Of a stretch of 64,000 nucleotides of DNA, positions 59,563 to 64,000 are shown one piece after another. Origin of the DNA: Lachnobacterium bovis (GTDB lineage: Bacteria > Bacillota > Clostridia > Lachnospirales > Lachnospiraceae); NCBI RefSeq assembly GCF_900111325.1, contig NZ_FOGW01000004.1, forward strand, positions 62,001-126,000. The letters are read 5' to 3'. The notes beneath the pieces are model-generated. The model was not told the DNA's origin and ran no database searches. It saw only the letters and a program-made list of their open reading frames with translations. How positions within the stretch are numbered: position 1 is the first letter of the stretch; the number at the start of each line of letters is the position of its first letter. The translations under genes and the position numbers were made by a program.

Positions 59563-60921
59563 TTATAGGAAAACGAATTTTAATACGAATAAAACAGATA
59601 GCACATACATAAGTGGTGTAATCTTTTTGAATTTTCCTGCACATACATTAACGATTGTGTAAGAAATAACACCAAATGCAATACCTTCTGAAATACTATA
59701 TGTAAGTGGCATTGCAATGATTGCTAAGTAAGCTGGAATAGCTTCTGTAAAATCATTAAAATCAATATCAACTACTGCTGAAATCATTAAGAATCCAACG
59801 TAGATAAGTGCTGGAGCTGTTGCAAAGCTAGGAATTGCAATGAAAATAGGTGATAAAACAATTGAAACAAGGAATAATAAACCTGTTACAACTGAAGCTA
59901 AACCTGTTCTTGCACCTTCAGCTACACCTGCTGTACTTTCTACGAAAGTTGTTGTTGTTGATGTACCTAAGATAGCACCAACTGTTGTTGCAATAGCATC
60001 TGCTAATAATGCTGGTTTAATTCTTGGTAATTTACCGTCTTCATCAAGTAAGTCTGCTTTTGTAGCAACACCTACTAATGTTCCTAATGTATCAAAAATA
60101 TCAACAAATAAAAACGCAAAGATAACCGTTATAAAGTCAAATATATGAATAGTTTTAATAATATCTTTGTCAAAACACTGTCCGAATGTTTTACCGATTG
60201 CTGTAATATCAAATGTACTAAGTGATGGAATTAATGAAGGAGTTGTTGGTCCTACTTTGTAAATTCCTGCTAATTCGCAGATAATTCCAAGTCCCCATGT
60301 AATTAAGATTCCAAGTAATAAAGAACCTTTTACATTATAGTAACTAAATACTACAATCACTAAAACACCGATAATTGCAAGTAATGCACCAATACCTACA
60401 GTATTGAAATTTTCTTTAAAATTAACTAATTTAACAAGAGTTGACTCATCTTTTGTAACAATTTTAGCACCCTGTAAACCAATAAATGCTACGAATAAAC
60501 CAATACCAACTGAAACACCTTTTTTTAGAGTAGTTGGAATAGCATTAAATATTGCTTCACGAATATTTGTAAGAGATAAAACAATAAAAATAATACCTTC
60601 AGCAAATACTGCTAATAAAGCAACTTTGTAGCTATAACCCATTGATCCACAAACTGTAAATGCAAAGTAAGCATTTAATCCAAGACCTGGAGCTAATGCA
60701 AATGGGTAGTTAGCAAGTAAAGCCATAGCCATAGTACCTATAAAAGCAGCTAAAGCTGTTGCCATTAAAACTGCATTTTTGTCCATGCCCTTAGCACTTG
60801 ATAAGATAGAAGGATTGAGGGCCAAAATATAAGCCATAGTCATGAAAGTTGTAATACCACCGATTACTTCTCTTTTGACTGTAGTGTGATTTTCCTTCAA
60901 ATGAAACATCTTTTCTAACAT
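59563..60921 (-). CDS. Purine base permease, NCS2/AzgA family
   Basis: 452 residues with about 12-14 helices. The AzgA signature is clear: EVIGGITTFMTMAYILALNPSILS near the start, FVESTAGVAEGARTGLASVVTG in the middle. AzgA-type carriers import adenine, guanine or hypoxanthine. The ATG at 60921 is preferred with AAGGAG 9 bases upstream. It lies about 110 bases downstream of purD and has its own promoter, so it is linked to purine supply but not strictly in the operon. Confidence 0.9.
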   Translation of the reverse strand: MLEKMFHLKENHTTVKREVIGGITTFMTMAYILALNPSILSSAKGMDKNAVLMATALAAFIGTMAMALLANYPFALAPGLGLNAYFAFTVCGSMGYSYKVALLAVFAEGIIFIVLSLTNIREAIFNAIPTTLKKGVSVGIGLFVAFIGLQGAKIVTKDESTLVKLVNFKENFNTVGIGALLAIIGVLVIVVFSYYNVKGSLLLGILITWGLGIICELAGIYKVGPTTPSLIPSLSTFDITAIGKTFGQCFDKDIIKTIHIFDFITVIFAFLFVDIFDTLGTLVGVATKADLLDEDGKLPRIKPALLADAIATTVGAILGTSTTTTFVESTAGVAEGARTGLASVVTGLLFLVSIVLSPIFIAIPSFATAPALIYVGFLMISAVVDIDFNDFTEAIPAYLAIIAMPLTYSISEGIAFGVISYTIVNVCAGKFKKITPLMYVLSVLFVLKFVFL

Positions 60922-61030
60922 TTCGTTATTCTCCTTACTACATAAATTAATTATGCATATTCTAATATTTTTATTTATTTTTACTGACAATACCAATCCT
61001 TTGAAATTGTCTAATAAAAACCGATTTTAA
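60922..61030 (-). promoter_or_regulatory. Promoter region of the purine permease gene with a dyad
   Basis: On the minus strand TTGTCA, 17 bp and TATTAG form a promoter. Just upstream a GACAAT/ATTGTC dyad with a 14-base gap overlaps the -35. No purine riboswitch is present; the gap is too short and lacks the TATA-NN-loop signature. Confidence 0.5.
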
Positions 61031-62305
61031 TTATGCCTCATCAATTGCTTTTCCAATATCATGACGCATATACTTGTTAGCAAAATCAACCCACTCTGTA
61101 GCTTGATATGCTTTTGATCTAGCATCTTTTAAATCTTTTCCTGTTGCTGTGACTCCAAGAACTCTTCCTCCATTTGTCACAATCTTGCCAGATTCATCAA
61201 ACTTTGTTCCTGCATGGAAACAATAAAAATCTTCTTTGTCATCAAATTTATCTAATCCAGTAATTTCAAATCCTTTTTCATATGCTACTGGATATCCATC
61301 TGAAGCTAAAACAACACAAACTGCTGCATTATCTTCAAACTGCAAATCTATTTCATCAAGTTTACCATCAACACATGCTTCCATAACATCAATGATGTCA
61401 TTTTTCATTCTTGGAAGAACTACCTGCGCTTCAGGATCACCAAATCTTGCATTATATTCTAAAACTTTTGGTCCATCTTCTGTTAACATAAGGCCAAAGA
61501 ATATTACACCAACGAAAGGTCTTCCTTCTTTTGCCATTGCATCTACAGTTGCCTGATATATGTATTTTTTACAGAACTCATCAACTTCATCTGTATAAAA
61601 TGGACTTGGTGAAAAATTACCCATTCCACCAGTATTTAAACCTTTATCTCCATCTTTCGCTCTCTTATGGTCCTGAGCTGAAGACATTATCTTAATAGTT
61701 TTTCCATCTACAAATGATAAAACTGACACTTCTCTACCTGTCATAAATTCTTCGATTACGATTGTATTACCAGCATCCCCGAATTTTTTATCTTCCATTA
61801 AAAGTTTAACACCATCTTGTGCTTCTTCTAATGTATTGCAGATCAAAACACCTTTACCTAACGCTAAACCACTTGCTTTTAATACAATTGGCATTTTAGC
61901 TGTTTCTAGATATTTTAAAGCTTCATCCTTATTATCGAAATTTGCATATTGAGCTGTAGGAATATTGTACTTTTTCATTAAATCTTTTGAAAAAGCTTTT
62001 GATCCTTCTAATATTGCTGCATTCTTACGTGGTCCAAAAACTTTTAGCCCCTCTTTTTCGAATTCATCAACAATACCAGCTACTAATGGATCGTCCATTC
62101 CAACTATTGTAAAATCAATTGCCTCATCTTTTGCAAAATTTACAAGTCCTTCAAAATCCATAGCTTGAATAGGAACACATTCTGCTAATGCTGCTATACC
62201 AGCGTTACCTGGTGCACAATATATTTTATCAACTCTTTTGCTTTTTGCAATAGCTGTAACTATTGCATGCTCTCTTCCGCCGCTTCCAACTACTAAAACT
62301 TTCAT
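61031..62305 (-). CDS. purD: Phosphoribosylamine-glycine ligase
   Basis: 424 residues, ATP-grasp enzyme joining glycine to 5-phosphoribosylamine in purine synthesis. The N-terminal fold begins MKVLVVGSGGREHAI; the ATP-grasp core contains IVLKASGLALGKGVL and the catalytic segment RFGDPEAQVVLPRM, with the GlyPRA-binding GLNTGGMGNFSPSP. GGAGG precedes the start. It lies 92 bases after purN in one orientation. Confidence 0.97.
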   Translation of the reverse strand: MKVLVVGSGGREHAIVTAIAKSKRVDKIYCAPGNAGIAALAECVPIQAMDFEGLVNFAKDEAIDFTIVGMDDPLVAGIVDEFEKEGLKVFGPRKNAAILEGSKAFSKDLMKKYNIPTAQYANFDNKDEALKYLETAKMPIVLKASGLALGKGVLICNTLEEAQDGVKLLMEDKKFGDAGNTIVIEEFMTGREVSVLSFVDGKTIKIMSSAQDHKRAKDGDKGLNTGGMGNFSPSPFYTDEVDEFCKKYIYQATVDAMAKEGRPFVGVIFFGLMLTEDGPKVLEYNARFGDPEAQVVLPRMKNDIIDVMEACVDGKLDEIDLQFEDNAAVCVVLASDGYPVAYEKGFEITGLDKFDDKEDFYCFHAGTKFDESGKIVTNGGRVLGVTATGKDLKDARSKAYQATEWVDFANKYMRHDIGKAIDEA

Positions 62306-62397
62306 CCTTATGCCTCCATTTTATTGTAAACGTAATCTATAATTAGCTACATAATTATCATATACGTTTGTACATTGTATATGTACTTATTATACAT

Positions 62398-63021
62398 TTA
62401 TTTTATGTATACTTTTTTGTCAATTACACTCACTTTATTATTTGCAATCAAATTAATTGCCTGTGGCATAATCTTCCATTCAGCTTGTTCCATAACTCTT
62501 CTTTGTAAAATTTCTGGAGTATCATCTTCTAATACTTCTACTGGTTTTTGTATAATGATTGGGCCTGTATCTGTCCCCTCATCAACAAAATGAACTGTTG
62601 CTCCAGTAATTTTAACACCACGTTCTAACACACCTTCATGAACCTTAAGTCCATAAAATCCTTTTCCACAAAATGATGGTATTAACGAAGGATGAATATT
62701 AATAATTCTGTTCTGATATTTTCTTATCATCTCTTCTGGTAAAACCACTAAGAATCCCGCTAAAACCACTAAATCAACATCATAACTATCTATTTTACTA
62801 ATAAATTCTTTATTGAATTCTTCTCTACTTTCATAACTTTTAGGTGATATACAAACTGATTCAATTCCATGTTTCTTGGCTCTTTCTAGTGCATAAGCAT
62901 TTGCATTATTACTAATAACAACCGAAATTTTGGCATTAGTAATTGCTCCACTTTCTATAGCATCTATGATAGCCTGTAGATTTGAACCGCCGCCTGATAC
63001 GCAAATCGCAAGTTTTAACAT
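62398..63021 (-). CDS. purN: Phosphoribosylglycinamide formyltransferase
   Basis: 207 residues, uses N10-formyltetrahydrofolate to formylate GAR, the third step in the pathway. SGGGSNLQAI (9-18) binds the phosphate, INIHPSLIPSF carries the catalytic Asn-His, and the Asp lies in VDEGTDTGPII. The start overlaps the purM stop by 7 bases. A purH gene often lies between purN and purD in clostridia but is absent here. Confidence 0.96.
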   Translation of the reverse strand: MLKLAICVSGGGSNLQAIIDAIESGAITNAKISVVISNNANAYALERAKKHGIESVCISPKSYESREEFNKEFISKIDSYDVDLVVLAGFLVVLPEEMIRKYQNRIINIHPSLIPSFCGKGFYGLKVHEGVLERGVKITGATVHFVDEGTDTGPIIIQKPVEVLEDDTPEILQRRVMEQAEWKIMPQAINLIANNKVSVIDKKVYIK

Positions 63022-64000
63022 AATTCAACTCCCTTTTCGCCATCAACGATTTTACCTACAACATATGGTGTATCACCTGCTGCTTTGATTGCCTCTAATG
63101 TCTTATCAACATCTTTCGGATCAACTGCAAGTACCATACCAAGACCCATATTGAAAGTATTATACATCATGTGTTCTTCTATATTACCTTCTCTTTGTAA
63201 CATTCCAAAAATTGGTGGAATCTTATAACTATCTTTTTCAATTACTGCGCATTTTCCTTCTGGTAACATTCTTGGTACGTTCTCATAAAATCCACCGCCA
63301 GTAATATGACTACATGCTTTTACAATAACGCCTGCGTCTTTGATACTTTTTAAAGCCTTAACATAAATTCTTGTAGGAGCAAGAAGTGCTTCACCTAATG
63401 TTGTTCCAAGTTCTTCATGATAAGTCTCTAATGTTTCTTTATCCATCTTGAATACTTTTCTTACTAAAGAAAATCCATTTGAATGAACTCCTGTTGAAGC
63501 CATACCAATTAACACATCGTCAGCTTTTAAATTAGCTCCTGTGATAATATCTTTTTCATCAACAACACCAACTGCAAAACCAGCTAAATCATACTCATCC
63601 TCTTCCATGAGTCCTGGGTGTTCAGCTGTTTCTCCACCTATTAAAGCTGCTCCAGATTGTTTACATCCATCTGCAACGCCTTTAACAATTGATGCGATTT
63701 TTTCTGGATAATTTTTACCGCAAGCAATATAATCTAGGAAAAATAATGGTTCTCCACCTGCACAAGCAATATCATTTACACACATTGCTACACAATCAAT
63801 ACCAATTGTGTCATGTTTATCTAAAACAAATGCAAGCTTAACTTTTGTTCCAACTCCATCTGTTCCAGATACTAAAGTAGGTTTTTCCATATTCTTAATT
63901 GACTCTAATGAAAATGCTCCTGAAAATCCGCCTAAACCTGTTAGAACTTCTTTTCTCATAGTCTCTTGAACATGTTTTTTCATAAGTTCTACTGATTTAT
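63015..64000 (-). CDS. purM: Phosphoribosylformylglycinamidine cyclo-ligase (5' end outside window)
   Basis: At least 327 residues are inside the window, and the reading frame continues past its edge: before MKKHVQETM the frame reads KSVEL, as in PurM proteins (usually about 340 residues). It closes the imidazole ring of AIR with ATP. Seen are the glycine-rich GLGGFSGAF, SGTDGVGTKV, the metal/ATP segment MCVNDIACAGGEPLFFLDY and the C-terminal ITGGGFYENVPRMLP. It runs directly into purN. Confidence 0.96.
   Translation of the reverse strand, partial: KSVELMKKHVQETMRKEVLTGLGGFSGAFSLESIKNMEKPTLVSGTDGVGTKVKLAFVLDKHDTIGIDCVAMCVNDIACAGGEPLFFLDYIACGKNYPEKIASIVKGVADGCKQSGAALIGGETAEHPGLMEEDEYDLAGFAVGVVDEKDIITGANLKADDVLIGMASTGVHSNGFSLVRKVFKMDKETLETYHEELGTTLGEALLAPTRIYVKALKSIKDAGVIVKACSHITGGGFYENVPRMLPEGKCAVIEKDSYKIPPIFGMLQREGNIEEHMMYNTFNMGLGMVLAVDPKDVDKTLEAIKAAGDTPYVVGKIVDGEKGVELC

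Noticed and set aside
60922..61030. Purine riboswitch ahead of the purine permease gene
   Set aside because: The region is only about 109 bases and lacks the conserved three-way junction and loop sequences.

Overview
This window comes from a low-GC (about one-third G+C by eye) anaerobic Firmicute, most likely of the family Lachnospiraceae (Clostridia). The reasons are type III glutamine synthetase, an M18 aminopeptidase inside the hprK-murB-rapZ-whiA cluster, small Lachnospiraceae-type families (DUF6472, DUF4250, DUF6465), a YARHG/zinc-ribbon membrane operon, a BceRS-BceAB module and a cellobiose phosphorylase locus. Shine-Dalgarno sequences are strong (AGGAGG-like) and settled most starts. 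I see no prophage, insertion sequence, CRISPR array or rRNA. The window is core chromosome with a few accessory modules.

Layout. 0-5.5 kb: CvfB-like RNA-binding protein, acyl-ACP thioesterase, tRNA-Gln(CTG), YigZ and a class A penicillin-binding protein. 5.6-11 kb: nitrogen assimilation (an Amt transporter fused to a PII domain, GlnN) and class II aldolase, with several leader hairpins and an operator-like palindrome. 11-19.3 kb: a probable operon hprK, M18 aminopeptidase, murB, rapZ, whiA, lipid kinase, preceded by ftsH-uvrC (19.3-21.7 kb). 22-28.6 kb: pyrG, three small-protein genes, a cation/proton antiporter, murI, a zinc-ribbon protein, and a 700-base gene-free stretch that holds an sRNA candidate, a large RNA fold and tandem repeats. 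28.7-30.1 kb: tRNA-Phe and tRNA-Gly, a histone-like DUF6465 protein and an HPr-like protein. 30.2-37 kb: two groups of poorly understood membrane proteins (a pseudo-C39 protein with an EamA transporter; a YARHG and two zinc-ribbon proteins). 37.3-40.8 kb: a second tRNA-Gln(CTG) and a phosphatidylethanolamine operon (PAP2, flippase-like, pssA, psd). 41-44.4 kb: sugar ABC transporter 1 with a cre-like site. 44.5-49.5 kb: a Bce-type antimicrobial peptide sensing and resistance module. 49.6-56.7 kb: LacI regulator, sugar ABC transporter 2 and divergent cellobiose phosphorylase. 56.8-64 kb: MATE exporter, DUF308 and HD proteins, purine permease and purD-purN-purM (purM runs off the window).

How the parts work together. 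HprK, the HPr-like protein and a perfect match to the CcpA cre consensus upstream of transporter 1 suggest carbon catabolite control of sugar uptake. Transporter 2 feeds cello-oligosaccharide to intracellular phosphorolysis under a LacI repressor with matched operators on both divergent promoters. GlnN and Amt-PII form one ammonium uptake and assimilation unit, each behind its own terminator-like hairpin. Nothing here is unmistakably a new system. The strongest leads for undescribed biology are the structured RNA candidates in 26.16-26.72 kb, the YARHG/zinc-ribbon operon, the Amt-PII fusion without the T-loop tyrosine, and the HPr-like protein lacking the active-site arginine.
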